A stretch of 64,000 nucleotides of DNA, from contig CAVZNQ010000030.1 in NCBI GenBank assembly GCA_963776665.1, positions 20,179-84,178 of the forward strand, read 5' to 3'. The position numbers were made by a program, and so were the translations under genes. Under the pieces are notes generated by a model. The model had not been told where the DNA came from, did not search any database, and saw only the letters and a list, made by a program, of their open reading frames with translations. This document shows positions 17,257-26,191 of this stretch, one piece after another (the first letter of the stretch is position 1; each line of letters begins with the position of its first letter). This DNA is from Roseiarcus sp963776665. GTDB lineage: Bacteria; Pseudomonadota; Alphaproteobacteria; Rhizobiales; Beijerinckiaceae.

Positions 17257-18843
17257 TCAAGAAGCCCGGACGCGACCTTCGGCCGCGCCATCGTGGAAAG
17301 TCATCATCGACATCAGGATTTCCTGGGTCGCATCGTTGCGCGCGATCTCGCCGGTCACCCGGCCCTCGCGCATGGTGACGATGCGATCCGAGACGGCGAG
17401 GATCTCCGGCAGCTCCGACGAGATGACAATGACGGCGATTCCGGACTTGGCCATCTCGATCAGGAGGTTGTGCACTTCGACCTTGGACCCGACGTCGATG
17501 CCCCGCGTCGGCTCGTCGACGATGAGGATCTTCGGCCTGAGCGACAGCCAGCGCGCCAGCACGACCTTCTGCTGATTGCCGCCGGAGAGGAGGCCCGCGA
17601 GCTGGTCGGGGCTCGCCATTCGGATGCTGAGGAGCCGGCGGAACTCTTCGACCAGCTTCTCCTCGCGGCCCTCGTCGATGAACCACCCGCGGCTGATCTG
17701 CTCCTGCGAGGCGATCGACATGTTGGTCCGGATCGCGAGGCTGAGAAAGAGCGCCTGCTTCTTGCGGTCCTCCGGCACGAGGCCGATTCCGTGGGTCATG
17801 GCGTCGCGCGGACCCGAGAACTTCACCGGACTTCCATCGATACGGATGACGCCGGCGTCGAAAGCGTCGGCGCCGAAGATTGCTCGCGCGGTCTCCGTCC
17901 TTCCGGCGCCGACCAGCCCGGCGAGCCCCAGGATCTCGCCGTGATGGACGGTGAGCGAGACGTCAACGAGCTCGATGGCGTGTGGATCCTGCGCGGTGCG
18001 CCGACGTGTCAGGCCCTCGACTTCGAGCGCGACCGGACCGGGCTTCGGGATCGGCCGTTCTCCGTAGAGGGCGCCGACGTCCCGGCCGACCATCATCCGA
18101 ATGATGGCGTCGACATTCGTGTCGGCGACCGCGCCGGAGCCGACGAAATGCCCGTCGCGCAGCACCGTGTAGCGGTCGCAGAGGCGGAACACCTCCTCCA
18201 GCCGATGAGTGACGAAGATGATCGACAGTCCCTCGGCCTTCAGCGTCCGGATGATGCGGGCGAGGTTGGCGACTTCGGTTTCGCTCAGCGCCGAGGTCGG
18301 CTCGTCCATAACGATGAGCTTGGACCGCATGGAAAGCGCGCGGGCGATCTCGACCAGCTGCTGCTCGGCGACCGAGAGGTCGCGCACGTGCGTCATCGGG
18401 TCGCGCTTGAGCCCGATCCTGTCGGTTATCGCGCGGGTGTCTTCGGCGAGGCGGCGCCAGCTCACGAACAGCCTGGAGCCGGGTTCGCGGCCGATGAACA
18501 CGTTCTCCGCGATGGTCATGTCGGGCGCGAGGGTGAACTCCTGGTAGATCGTGACAATGCCGGCGCGCTGCGCGTCGTGGGGCGACGCGAACGATGCGGG
18601 CTCGCCGAAGAGCTCGATCGTCCCGGCATCCGCGGCGTGCGCGCCGGAAAGGATCTTGAGCAAGGTCGATTTGCCGGCGCCGTTCTCGCCGAGCAGCGCG
18701 TGAATTTCGCGCGCCCCGATCTCGAGATGAGCGTTCTCGAGCGCGCGCACGCCGGGAAAGCGCTTGCTGACCCCAATCATCTTGAGGACCGGGCCGTCCG
18801 AATCCGCCGAAACGGACGACAGAGCCGCGGGCGCGTTGGCCAT
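17257..18843 (-). CDS. sugar ABC transporter ATP-binding protein with two ABC domains
   Basis: This 528-residue RbsA/MglA-type ATPase has a first domain with Walker A GENGAGKSTLLKILSG and signature LSVAEQQLVEIARAL. The second domain has the degenerate GLVGAGRTETARAIFG P-loop and the intact LSGGNQQKVVLARWL signature, which is the normal asymmetry in this family. It energises uptake of a carbohydrate. Nine bases separate it from the permease. A strong hairpin lies between it and the binding-protein gene. Confidence 0.93.
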   Translation of the reverse strand: MANAPAALSSVSADSDGPVLKMIGVSKRFPGVRALENAHLEIGAREIHALLGENGAGKSTLLKILSGAHAADAGTIELFGEPASFASPHDAQRAGIVTIYQEFTLAPDMTIAENVFIGREPGSRLFVSWRRLAEDTRAITDRIGLKRDPMTHVRDLSVAEQQLVEIARALSMRSKLIVMDEPTSALSETEVANLARIIRTLKAEGLSIIFVTHRLEEVFRLCDRYTVLRDGHFVGSGAVADTNVDAIIRMMVGRDVGALYGERPIPKPGPVALEVEGLTRRRTAQDPHAIELVDVSLTVHHGEILGLAGLVGAGRTETARAIFGADAFDAGVIRIDGSPVKFSGPRDAMTHGIGLVPEDRKKQALFLSLAIRTNMSIASQEQISRGWFIDEGREEKLVEEFRRLLSIRMASPDQLAGLLSGGNQQKVVLARWLSLRPKILIVDEPTRGIDVGSKVEVHNLLIEMAKSGIAVIVISSELPEILAVSDRIVTMREGRVTGEIARNDATQEILMSMMTFHDGAAEGRVRAS

Positions 18844-18881
18844 CCGGGAGCACTCGTTGGCGGGTGGACGATGGAGAGGAA

Positions 18882-18903
18882 GGCGCGCCGCGTGCGGCGC
18901 GCC
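18882..18903 (-). terminator. intercistronic hairpin between binding-protein and ATPase genes
   Basis: GGCGCGCC, a six-base loop (GCGTGC) and GGCGCGCC form a perfect eight-pair GC stem. On the minus-strand transcript it follows the binding-protein stop by 13 bases but lacks a real U run. Such hairpins after substrate-binding-protein genes commonly act as partial terminators or 3' mRNA stabilisers, giving more binding protein than transporter. That function is inferred here. Confidence 0.6.
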
Positions 18904-18916
18904 TTTTGCGTTGCGG

Positions 18917-19864
18917 TTACTTCACTTCGTTCAGGCGCTCGGCGTCTTTCAGATTTTCTTTGGTGATCGCGACAGGAGTAAGCAACGTGATCTGCTGCTC
19001 CGGCTTTTTGCCGCTCTTGAGGTACTCAGCCATGATATCGACGGCGGTCGCGCTCTGCTTCGCGGGGAATTGCTCGATCGTTGCGGTCAGCTCGCCGTCG
19101 CGCACCTTCCCCAGCGCCTCCGGCAGCGCGTCGAAGCCGATGACGACGACGCCTTTGAGGTTGCGCGCCTTGAGCGCTTCGATCGCGCCGAGCGCCATGT
19201 CGTCGTTCGCCGCGTTGATGACCTGGGGCGGCGCGCTCATCCCGGCGAGCAGGGATTCGGTGACTTTGAGGCCGTCGTCCCGGTGGAAGTTGGCGGTCTG
19301 CTCCGCCACGATCTTGTAGTTGGGACCGGCCTTATCGAGCACGTTGTGCAGCCCCTTGTTGCGGTCGATCGCCGGGCTCGCGCCGGGTGAGCCCTGAAGA
19401 TTGATGATCGTCGCCCCATTCGGGAACATCTTGACGATGAGGTTGCCCTGAGCCTCGCCGCCCTTGACGTTGTCGGCGCCGACATGGCCGACGATATCGG
19501 TCACAGAGGGCACCCGCCGGTCGATGGTGACGACCGGCACCTTGGCGTCGATCGCTTCCTTTAGCGCTGGCGCGAGAGCGTCCTGATCCTTCGGGCTGAT
19601 CACGATCCCTTTGACGCCTTTGGCCAGCGCCGCCTCGATGTCAGCGGTCTGCTTGGGCGACTGATCCTGGCCGTCGCTTTCGATGTAGCTGAGCCCGTCT
19701 TTATCCGCCTCGGCCTTCAGTCCGTCGTTCATCATGTGGACGAAGAACGGAAAGTTCATGCCCGGGACGGAGAGCAGGATCAGCGGTTTGTCGGCAGCGA
19801 AAGCGGGTGCGGCGAGCGCGATCGCCATGAAGCTCGCGATCGCAGTTCGGCGGGTGATGCGCAT
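18917..19864 (-). CDS. sugar-binding periplasmic protein of an RbsB-type ABC importer
   Basis: A 315-residue periplasmic-binding-protein type 4 family member with a signal peptide (MRITRRTAIASFMAIALAAPAFA). It has the RbsB-like stretches KGVKGIVISPKDQDALAPALKEAIDAKVPVVTIDRR, VGADNVKGGEAQG and NAANDDMALGAIEALK, followed by VIGFDALPEA. It is first in its operon, followed by the ATPase and permease. The ligand is probably a monosaccharide or polyol but is unknown. ATG 19864 is fixed by the signal peptide; the open frame upstream has none. Confidence 0.92.
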   Translation of the reverse strand: MRITRRTAIASFMAIALAAPAFAADKPLILLSVPGMNFPFFVHMMNDGLKAEADKDGLSYIESDGQDQSPKQTADIEAALAKGVKGIVISPKDQDALAPALKEAIDAKVPVVTIDRRVPSVTDIVGHVGADNVKGGEAQGNLIVKMFPNGATIINLQGSPGASPAIDRNKGLHNVLDKAGPNYKIVAEQTANFHRDDGLKVTESLLAGMSAPPQVINAANDDMALGAIEALKARNLKGVVVIGFDALPEALGKVRDGELTATIEQFPAKQSATAVDIMAEYLKSGKKPEQQITLLTPVAITKENLKDAERLNEVK

Positions 19865-20037
19865 GGTTTGTACCTCCCTTGCGCCGGACTGACATGTTAG
19901 CCGGCGTTGGCCAAACATGTCCGAATTCGAGCGCGGCGACAAGCGCGCATTCGCATGCGACTCGACAAACTCCGGCCAACCACGGACATTGGCGGGCCGT
20001 CGGGCGCTTCTCGGGCCCCGCGCGAGCAGGAGACCTC

Positions 20038-21201
20038 ATGGCGATCGATCGCGCTGAGCTCGGCGCCTGGCTCGAGGCCAACTGTCCGCCCGAGATGCGC
20101 CAATCCGCAGGCGAGGAGGATATCTGCTGGGGCGGCCGGCGCTGGGTGTTTCAGTCGGAAGCGCAAAAGCTCTGGCTAGAACGCTGCGCGCGGCGCGGCT
20201 TCACCGTGCCGGCATGGCCGAAAGAATACGGCGGGGCAGGATTGTCCCGCGAGGACATGGCCGTCCTGCGGGAGGAGATGCAGCGCATTCACGCACGCCC
20301 GCCGCTGGTCAGCTTCGGCATCTGGATGCTCGGCCCGGCGCTGCTCAAATTCGGCTCGCCCGAGCAGAAGGCGACCCATCTGCCCCGAATCGCGCGCGGC
20401 GAAATCCGCTGGTGCCAGGGCTATTCCGAGCCGGGCGCCGGCTCCGACCTCGCGTCGCTGCGCACCAAGGCGGAGGATCGTGGCGATCATTTTCTCGTCA
20501 ACGGCCAGAAGATCTGGACCTCCTACGCGGACAAGGCGGATTGGATTTTCTGCCTGGTGCGGACTGACCCGCAGGCGGTGAAGCAGAAGGGCATTTCCTT
20601 CCTCCTCATCGACATGGCGAGCCCTGGAGTGTCGACCAGGCCGATCGTGCTGATCTCGGGCAAGTCGCCATTCTGCGAGACGTTTTTCGACAATGTCGCG
20701 GTTCCGAAGGAAAACCTGGTCGGAACGCTCCATCGAGGCTGGGACGTCGCCAAATATCTCCTCACCCACGAGCGCGAGATGATCGCCGGCGGCGGAAACC
20801 TCTACGACCTCCATGCGCTCGACCGGGCGGCGGCGGCGAAGGCCGAGGGCGGAAGGCTCGCCGATCCGATCCTGCGCGCCGAGATCGCCCGCGCCGCGAT
20901 CGACACTCATGCGTCCGAAGCGACGCGGCAGCGATACCTCGCTGAGGCCGCGAACGGGGGCGAGATCGGCGCCCGTTCCGCCTTGCTCAAATACGACGGC
21001 ACCGAGCTCAACAAACGCCGGCACGAGCTCCTGATGGCGCTCGCCGGCGCGGACGGCCTCTATTTCGACGGCAATCTCGGGCCGGCGCAGGACGTCGCGC
21101 GCGGCTGGCTGCGCTCCAAGGGCAATTCGATCGAGGGCGGCACGTCGGAAATCATGCTCGACATCGTCGCCAAGCGGCTGCTTGAACTGCCCGCGGATTG
21201 A
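20038..21201 (+). CDS. acyl-CoA dehydrogenase, larger of an adjacent pair
   Basis: This 387-residue flavoprotein oxidises an acyl-CoA to the 2-enoyl-CoA. It has WCQGYSEPGAGSDLASLRTKAEDRGDHFLVNGQKIWTS (FAD and substrate binding), NVAVPKENLVG and the C-terminal SIEGGTSEIMLDIVAKRLL. The Glu of EGGTSEI sits where acyl-CoA dehydrogenases keep the catalytic base. ATG 20038 is preceded by an AGGAGA-like site. It is followed nine bases later by a second, more divergent acyl-CoA dehydrogenase, suggesting a heteromeric enzyme. Confidence 0.9.
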   Translation: MAIDRAELGAWLEANCPPEMRQSAGEEDICWGGRRWVFQSEAQKLWLERCARRGFTVPAWPKEYGGAGLSREDMAVLREEMQRIHARPPLVSFGIWMLGPALLKFGSPEQKATHLPRIARGEIRWCQGYSEPGAGSDLASLRTKAEDRGDHFLVNGQKIWTSYADKADWIFCLVRTDPQAVKQKGISFLLIDMASPGVSTRPIVLISGKSPFCETFFDNVAVPKENLVGTLHRGWDVAKYLLTHEREMIAGGGNLYDLHALDRAAAAKAEGGRLADPILRAEIARAAIDTHASEATRQRYLAEAANGGEIGARSALLKYDGTELNKRRHELLMALAGADGLYFDGNLGPAQDVARGWLRSKGNSIEGGTSEIMLDIVAKRLLELPAD

Positions 21202-21209
21202 GAGCCGCG

Positions 21210-22313
21210 ATGCTGCTCCTGAACGAAGACCAGAAGCTCCTGATGGCGAGCGCGCGCGGCGCAGTGGCGGAGAAGGCGCCGATCGCCGAGTTCCGCAAGC
21301 TGCGCAAAGACCCGAACGGCCTCGGCTTCTCGCCCGCCTTCTGGCGCGCCTCAGCCGAGCTCGGCTGGACCGGCGTCCTCGTGCCGGAAGCGTTCGGCGG
21401 CCTCGAATTCGGCGTCGTCGGCGCCGGACTGATCGCGCGCGAGATGGCTCGTGAGCTTGCGCCCTCGCCCTTTCTCTCGACCTCCGTTCTGTCGGCAAGC
21501 GCGCTCGCCCGCGCCGGCTCGAAGGCGCAGAAGGCGGAGTGGCTGCCGCGAATCGCGCGCGGCGAGGCGATCGTCGCTTTCGCGCTCGACGAAGGCGCGC
21601 GCCCGGGTGCGATCGCGACCACGGCGACGCATGCGGCTTCGGGCTGGCGGCTCGACGGCGTCAAGCACTTCGTGCTCGATGGCCATGCCGCCGAGGCGAT
21701 CCTGATCGCCGCCGAGGTCGAGGGCGAGGCGACGCTCTTTCTCGCCAGGGCCGACGCGCCGGGCCTCTCCCGCGACGCGCGCACGCTTGTCGACGGCAGG
21801 CGGGTCGCGAGCCTCAGGCTCGACGGCGTCGCGCTTGACGCTGGCGCGCGGCTTCAAGGCGGGGCGGGCGCGATCGAGGAGGTCGTCGACATCGGCCGCG
21901 CCGTCGTCTCGGCCGCGCTCTGCGGGGTCGCCGAGGAATCGTTCGCGCGCACGGCGCGTTATCTCAAGGAGCGGCGCCAGTTCGATCGCCGGATCGGCAG
22001 CTTCCAGGCCCTTCAGCATCGCGCCGCGCGCATGCATGTCGATATCGAGAACGCGTGGTCGGCGACGCTCAAGGCGATGCAGTCGCTCGAGGCGCGGGCC
22101 AATTCCGCCGCGCTCGACGTCGCGGTCGCCAAGGCCAAGGCGAGCGAGACCGCATGCGCGGCGACCGCGGAGTGCCTGCAGATGCATGGCGGCGTCGGCA
22201 TGACCGACGAATTCGACATCGGCCTTTTCCTGAAGCGCGCCCGGGTCGATTCGGTGCTGTTCGGCGACGCCTCGTTTCACGCCGACCGCGTCGCCACGAT
22301 GCTGGGATATTGA
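21210..22313 (+). CDS. acyl-CoA dehydrogenase, smaller divergent partner
   Basis: The 367-residue protein has the acyl-CoA dehydrogenase fold: LGWTGVLVPEAFGGLEFG, ARYLKERRQFDRRIGSFQALQHRAARMHVDIENA and ECLQMHGGVGMTDEFDIGLFLKRARV. It lacks the usual EGGTxEI ending, so the canonical catalytic Glu may be absent. Paired alpha/beta acyl-CoA dehydrogenases with one inactive partner are known in steroid side-chain degradation. The same organisation here is inferred. ATG 21210 was preferred to a TTG four codons upstream that overlaps the previous stop. Confidence 0.87.
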   Translation: MLLLNEDQKLLMASARGAVAEKAPIAEFRKLRKDPNGLGFSPAFWRASAELGWTGVLVPEAFGGLEFGVVGAGLIAREMARELAPSPFLSTSVLSASALARAGSKAQKAEWLPRIARGEAIVAFALDEGARPGAIATTATHAASGWRLDGVKHFVLDGHAAEAILIAAEVEGEATLFLARADAPGLSRDARTLVDGRRVASLRLDGVALDAGARLQGGAGAIEEVVDIGRAVVSAALCGVAEESFARTARYLKERRQFDRRIGSFQALQHRAARMHVDIENAWSATLKAMQSLEARANSAALDVAVAKAKASETACAATAECLQMHGGVGMTDEFDIGLFLKRARVDSVLFGDASFHADRVATMLGY

Positions 22314-22328
22314 GGCAAGAGCCGCGGC

Positions 22329-23513
22329 TCAGGCGGCCTCGATCGCCATTGCGGTCGCTTCGCCGCCGCCAATGCAGAGCGAAGCGACGCCCCGCTTCAA
22401 GCCGCGCGCCCGCAGCGCCGCGATCAGCGTCACGAGAATGCGCGCGCCCGAGGCGCCGATCGGATGGCCGAGCGCGCAGGCGCCGCCGTTGACGTTGACC
22501 TTGTCGTGCGGCAGGCCGAGATCGCGCATCGCCGCCATCGCGACGACGGCGAAGGCTTCGTTGATCTCATAGAGGTCGACCGATTCCCCGCTCCACCCGG
22601 TTTTTTCGAACAGTTTCCTGAGCGCGCCGATCGGGGCGGTCGGAAATTTGCTCGGCTCGGCGGCGTATGTCGCATGCGCTACGATGCGAGCAAGCGGCGC
22701 CGCGCCGCGCCTCCCGGCTTCGCTCTCGCGCATGATGACAAGCGCCGCCGCGCCGTCGGAGATTGAGCTCGAGTTGGCCGCCGTCACCGTGCCGCCGTCG
22801 CGGAAGGCGGGCTTCAGCGCCGGGATCTTGTCCGGGCGCGCCTTCGGCGGCTGCTCGTCGGTGGCGATCTGTGTCTCCGACTTGCCCGATTTTACGCTGA
22901 CGGGGGCGATCTCCCAGGTGAAGTCGCCCTGTTTGATCGCACGGTTGGCGCGCTCGAGCGAGGCGAGCGCGTAAGCGTCCTGCGCCTGGCGGGTGAATTG
23001 ATAATCCTGGGCGCAATCCTCGGCGAACGTCCCCATCAGGCGCCCCTTGTCGTAGGCGTCCTCGAGGCCGTCCAGGAACATGTGATCGATGGTGCGGCCG
23101 TGGCCCATCCGGTAGCCGGTGCGAGCGCGATCGAGGAGATAGGGCGCGTTGCTCATGCTCTCCATGCCGCCGGCGACCACCACATCCGCCGAGCCGGCGC
23201 ACAAAAGGTCGTGGGCGATCATCGCCGCCTTCATGCCGGAGCCGCACATCTTGTTGACCGTGGTCGCGCCCGCCGCGATGGGCAGGCCCGCGCCGATCGC
23301 CGCCTGACGCGCTGGCGCCTGGCCCTGCCCAGCCGGCAGGACGCAACCCATCAGGATCTCATCGACGCTTGCCGCCGCGAGCCCCGCCCGCTCGACCGCG
23401 GCCGCAATCGCGCGCGCGCCGAGCGCCGGCGCGGTCACGTCCTTCAGGTCCCCAAGAAAGCCGCCCATTGGCGTGCGGGCCGCGCCGACAATGACGATGG
23501 GGTCCGCGCTCAC
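22329..23513 (-). CDS. acetyl-CoA C-acyltransferase (thiolase)
   Basis: This is a 394-residue thiolase with the nucleophilic Cys in NKMCGSGMKAAM (about 90), GHPIGASGARILVTL with the catalytic His, and the second Cys in SLCIGGGEATAM near the end. It cleaves 3-ketoacyl-CoA or condenses acetyl-CoA. GTG 23513, preceded by GGAGGG, gives the family N-terminus SADPIVIVGAARTPMGGFLG. It converges with the acyl-CoA dehydrogenase pair. Whether it serves beta-oxidation or polyhydroxybutyrate precursor synthesis cannot be told from sequence. Confidence 0.93.
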   Translation of the reverse strand: MSADPIVIVGAARTPMGGFLGDLKDVTAPALGARAIAAAVERAGLAAASVDEILMGCVLPAGQGQAPARQAAIGAGLPIAAGATTVNKMCGSGMKAAMIAHDLLCAGSADVVVAGGMESMSNAPYLLDRARTGYRMGHGRTIDHMFLDGLEDAYDKGRLMGTFAEDCAQDYQFTRQAQDAYALASLERANRAIKQGDFTWEIAPVSVKSGKSETQIATDEQPPKARPDKIPALKPAFRDGGTVTAANSSSISDGAAALVIMRESEAGRRGAAPLARIVAHATYAAEPSKFPTAPIGALRKLFEKTGWSGESVDLYEINEAFAVVAMAAMRDLGLPHDKVNVNGGACALGHPIGASGARILVTLIAALRARGLKRGVASLCIGGGEATAMAIEAA

Positions 23514-23670
23514 AAGCCCTCCGCCTCCGCAAAACATGGGCGAACGTGTTGTCAGGCGCACGCACGCCCGTTCCCGCCTGCTATATAGGCCAACGGGGGG
23601 AAATTTTAAACTTGCGCGCGCTGGCGAGGTCGAGCGGGTCCGGACAATTTCGCCGGACCTTTCGGGGCCG

Positions 23671-23994
23671 TCATTTGTCGCTGAACAGCGTCAGCAGAAC
23701 CTTGCCCTTGTCGCCAATGATGCAGACGAGCGTCTGCGGCTTGGTTGTCTTCGTGCGCTCGACATAGGCCTCCCCGACCACAACGGTTCTGATCGGCACG
23801 TCCTCGATCGCGGCTTCCGTCTTGATGATTTTTGCGCTGTCGAGATCGATCAGCACATCCTTCACCTGCGGATATTTTTGCTGAAGCGCGATGAGTCCGC
23901 TCGCCTTGCAAGCGTCGGCCTCCGGAGACAGAGTCTCGGCGGCAGCGGCGCCGGCCGCCAGCGACGCCAGCAGCCCAAGTCCAAATCTCAACAT
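23671..23994 (-). CDS. small secreted hypothetical protein
   Basis: The product has 107 residues with a signal peptide (MLRFGLGLLASLAAGAAAAE). The mature domain contains EADACKASGLIALQQKYPQVKDVLIDLDSAKIIKTEAAIEDVPIRTVVVGEAYVER and a final VCIIGDKGKVLLTLFSDK. Two Cys residues (DACK and LVCII) could form a disulfide in the periplasm. I do not recognise a named family. It is divergent from the MoeB-like gene and looks like a real gene by composition and signal peptide. Confidence 0.65.
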   Translation of the reverse strand: MLRFGLGLLASLAAGAAAAETLSPEADACKASGLIALQQKYPQVKDVLIDLDSAKIIKTEAAIEDVPIRTVVVGEAYVERTKTTKPQTLVCIIGDKGKVLLTLFSDK

Positions 23995-24110
23995 CGCGCT
24001 CCCTCCAGTGGTGGCTCAACCCGAACGCTGGTCGCCGATGCTTGTTCCCTTACGACCCCCGACGATAAGGACTTCGCCGGCCGCCAACCTCCGTGTAGAG
24101 TCGGAGCGAG

Positions 24111-24932
24111 ATGTCCCTCTCCGCTGAAGAGATTGAGCGTTACGCGCGTCAAATCGTGCTGCGGGGCGTGGGCGGCCCCGGGCAGAACAAGCTCAAGGAC
24201 GCGCGCGCTCTCGTCGTCGGCGCGGGAGGCCTGGGCTCGCCGGCGCTGCAATATCTGGCCGGGGCTGGGGTCGGGACGCTCGGAATCGTCGACGACGACG
24301 AGGTTGCGCTCTCCAACCTTCACCGCCAGATCCTTCACGGGACAGACGATGTCGGGCGTCCGAAGACGGAGAGCGCGGCGGCGGCGATCAAGCGCATCAA
24401 CCCGCACGTTGCGGTCGAGCCGCTCGCCGTAAGGCTGGACGCCGCCAACGCCGGGTCGATCGTCGAGCGCTTCGATGTGGTGCTCGACGGATCGGACAAT
24501 TTCGCCACCCGCTACGCCCTGTCCGACGCCTGCTTCCATGCGCGTCGTCCGCTCGTCTCGGCCGCGCTCGGCGAGTTCGACGGCACGCTGACGACGCTGA
24601 AGCCTTACGAGGATGGCGCGGACGGCCGGTTGAACCCGACCTATCGCTGCCTCTTTCCCGACCCGCCGGAGCCTGGAGCCGTCCCGACCTGCGCCGAAGC
24701 CGGGGTGCTCGGGGCGCTCGCCGGCGTGCTCGGCTCGCTGATGGCGCTCGAGGCGATCCGCGTGATTGTCGGCGGCTTCGGCGACGGGGACGAAGGCCTG
24801 GTCGGGCGGCTCTTGATGATCAACTCGCGCGCCATGCGGTTCGAGACGCTGCGCTACGGTTGGGACCCGGACAATCCCCTGAGCGGGAGGAGCAGGGCGT
24901 CCGCGGAAACGTCAGCGGCGCCCGACGCCTAG
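24111..24932 (+). CDS. moeB: MoeB/ThiF/HesA-family adenylyltransferase without the zinc cysteines
   Basis: The 273-residue enzyme adenylates the C-terminus of a ubiquitin-like sulfur carrier (MoaD or ThiS). It has GAGGLGSPALQYLAGAGVG (nucleotide loop), DDDEVALSNLHRQI, DGSDNFATRYALSDAC and PTCAEAGVLGALAGVLGSLMALEAI with the conserved Cys. The usual structural zinc site is degenerate: the first CxxC is TYRC, and the second, normally CPxC near the end, is NPLS. Molybdenum cofactor synthesis is the likeliest role given the molybdate genes in the window, though thiamine cannot be excluded. Confidence 0.87.
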   Translation: MSLSAEEIERYARQIVLRGVGGPGQNKLKDARALVVGAGGLGSPALQYLAGAGVGTLGIVDDDEVALSNLHRQILHGTDDVGRPKTESAAAAIKRINPHVAVEPLAVRLDAANAGSIVERFDVVLDGSDNFATRYALSDACFHARRPLVSAALGEFDGTLTTLKPYEDGADGRLNPTYRCLFPDPPEPGAVPTCAEAGVLGALAGVLGSLMALEAIRVIVGGFGDGDEGLVGRLLMINSRAMRFETLRYGWDPDNPLSGRSRASAETSAAPDA

Positions 24933-24965
24933 AGCGTGTCGCAGTCTGGTGGAATCGCGCCGCCT

Positions 24966-25069
24966 CCTCGTCCTGAGGAGCGCCGAAGGCGCGTCTCGAA
25001 GGACGCTCCAGGAGGCATTGCTCTGGCGCTTACTGGATCGCCCTTCGACGCCGCCGGCTCAGGACGAGG
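24966..25069. repeat. palindromic intergenic repeat element
   Basis: The element is about 104 bases and bounded by an inverted 12-base repeat (CCTCGTCCTGAG and its complement CTCAGGACGAGG). It contains an inner stem with GAAGGAC/GTCCT arms. It lies in the gap between two convergent genes. Similar TCGTCCTGAG-type palindromes are common dispersed repeats in Hyphomicrobiales genomes. Copy number here cannot be assessed from one window. Confidence 0.6.
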
Positions 25070-25134
25070 TCGAGGCAAAGCGCGCACAGCCAATTGCAAC
25101 GCGCTATAGACTTCAGGGCGCCCGGGACCCGGCT

Positions 25135-25956
25135 TCAGACATCGTCAAAGCCGCCGCCGCCGTCGTCAAAGGACGAACCGTCCGAACCGTCGAAGCTCGA
25201 ATCGTCGAGCTGGTCGAAGTTGGCGTCCTGGACGCCCGGCGCGCCGGGGTCAAACCCCTGGAAATCGGCATTGCCCGCGCCGCCGCCTTTCGCGTCGCCG
25301 TAGTAGTTGTTGATCTCTGTGATCTCGGCCGGGTTGCCGCCGGAAAGGCCCGAGCCGCCGAGCCCGGCGGCGCTTGCCCCGCCGCCAAAGAGACCGCCGC
25401 CATGGCCGCCAAACAAGCCGCCCAGCAGATTGCCAAGGACAACGCCGCCCGCCACGCCCGTCGCGGTTGAAGCCGCGTTCTGCAAAAAGCCTCCGCCGCT
25501 CGAAGGCTGAGGCTGGCCCCACGGGCCAGCCTGCTGAGGCGGGTAGCCTTGTGGGGGCGGAGCATTGCCCTGCGGTTGCGAGGGATAACCCTGCGGCGGT
25601 TGCGGCGCGTAGCGCGACGGGGAAGGCGGCCGCGGATAGGCCTGCTGGTCATAACCGGGCCGCTGCGGCGCGGATGGCCCGCCGCCGAAAATCGTCTTGC
25701 CCAGATTGCCGAGAAAACTGCCCTGTTCCTGGCTCTGCTCGGGGCCCTGAGCCTCGAGCTCGGAGATCCGGTTCGCAGCGGCCTCCAGCGCTTGCTGCTG
25801 GACAAGCACAGTTTGCGCCAGCACATAGGGCGCGTGCGGCGCGGCGCGAACCGCGTCGCTGATGAAGGATTCGGCTTCGGGGTCGCGCTGGGTCGCGGCA
25901 GCCGAATTGACGCGCTGGAAAAGGCCGCCGAGCATCTGGCGTTCTTCGGGGGTCAT
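25135..25956 (-). CDS. DUF2076 protein
   Basis: This 273-residue protein opens with MTPEERQMLGGLFQRV and continues AESFISDAVRAAPHAPYVLAQTVLVQQQALEAA, the DUF2076 signature. It then has a long Pro/Gln/Tyr-rich linker (PQGYPSQPQG-like repeats), a Gly-rich hydrophobic stretch (VVLGNLLGGLFGGHGGG) and an acidic tail ending DDGGGGFDDV. It is probably a periplasmic ligand-binding or envelope protein. The function of DUF2076 is not known. It is convergent with moeB. Confidence 0.85.
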   Translation of the reverse strand: MTPEERQMLGGLFQRVNSAAATQRDPEAESFISDAVRAAPHAPYVLAQTVLVQQQALEAAANRISELEAQGPEQSQEQGSFLGNLGKTIFGGGPSAPQRPGYDQQAYPRPPSPSRYAPQPPQGYPSQPQGNAPPPQGYPPQQAGPWGQPQPSSGGGFLQNAASTATGVAGGVVLGNLLGGLFGGHGGGLFGGGASAAGLGGSGLSGGNPAEITEINNYYGDAKGGGAGNADFQGFDPGAPGVQDANFDQLDDSSFDGSDGSSFDDGGGGFDDV

Positions 25957-26191
25957 GTCGCTCTCCCTGCAGGCGGATGGCCCGCGCCCGGCATATAGCG
26001 ACGCAGGCGGCCAATCCAAGGCTTTGCGGATGGTTTTTCGCTCGTGCGCGGCGCAGTATTTAGCGGCGCCGGGCGCGCCTTTACTCAGGCCTGCCGATCG
26101 TTTAGGCGAAGGCTGCTATGGCCCCGGTTCGGCTTATTGTCGCTGCGCCGGGGCTTTGCGCGCTTAATTAAAGGTGGAAGAGCAATCGACG

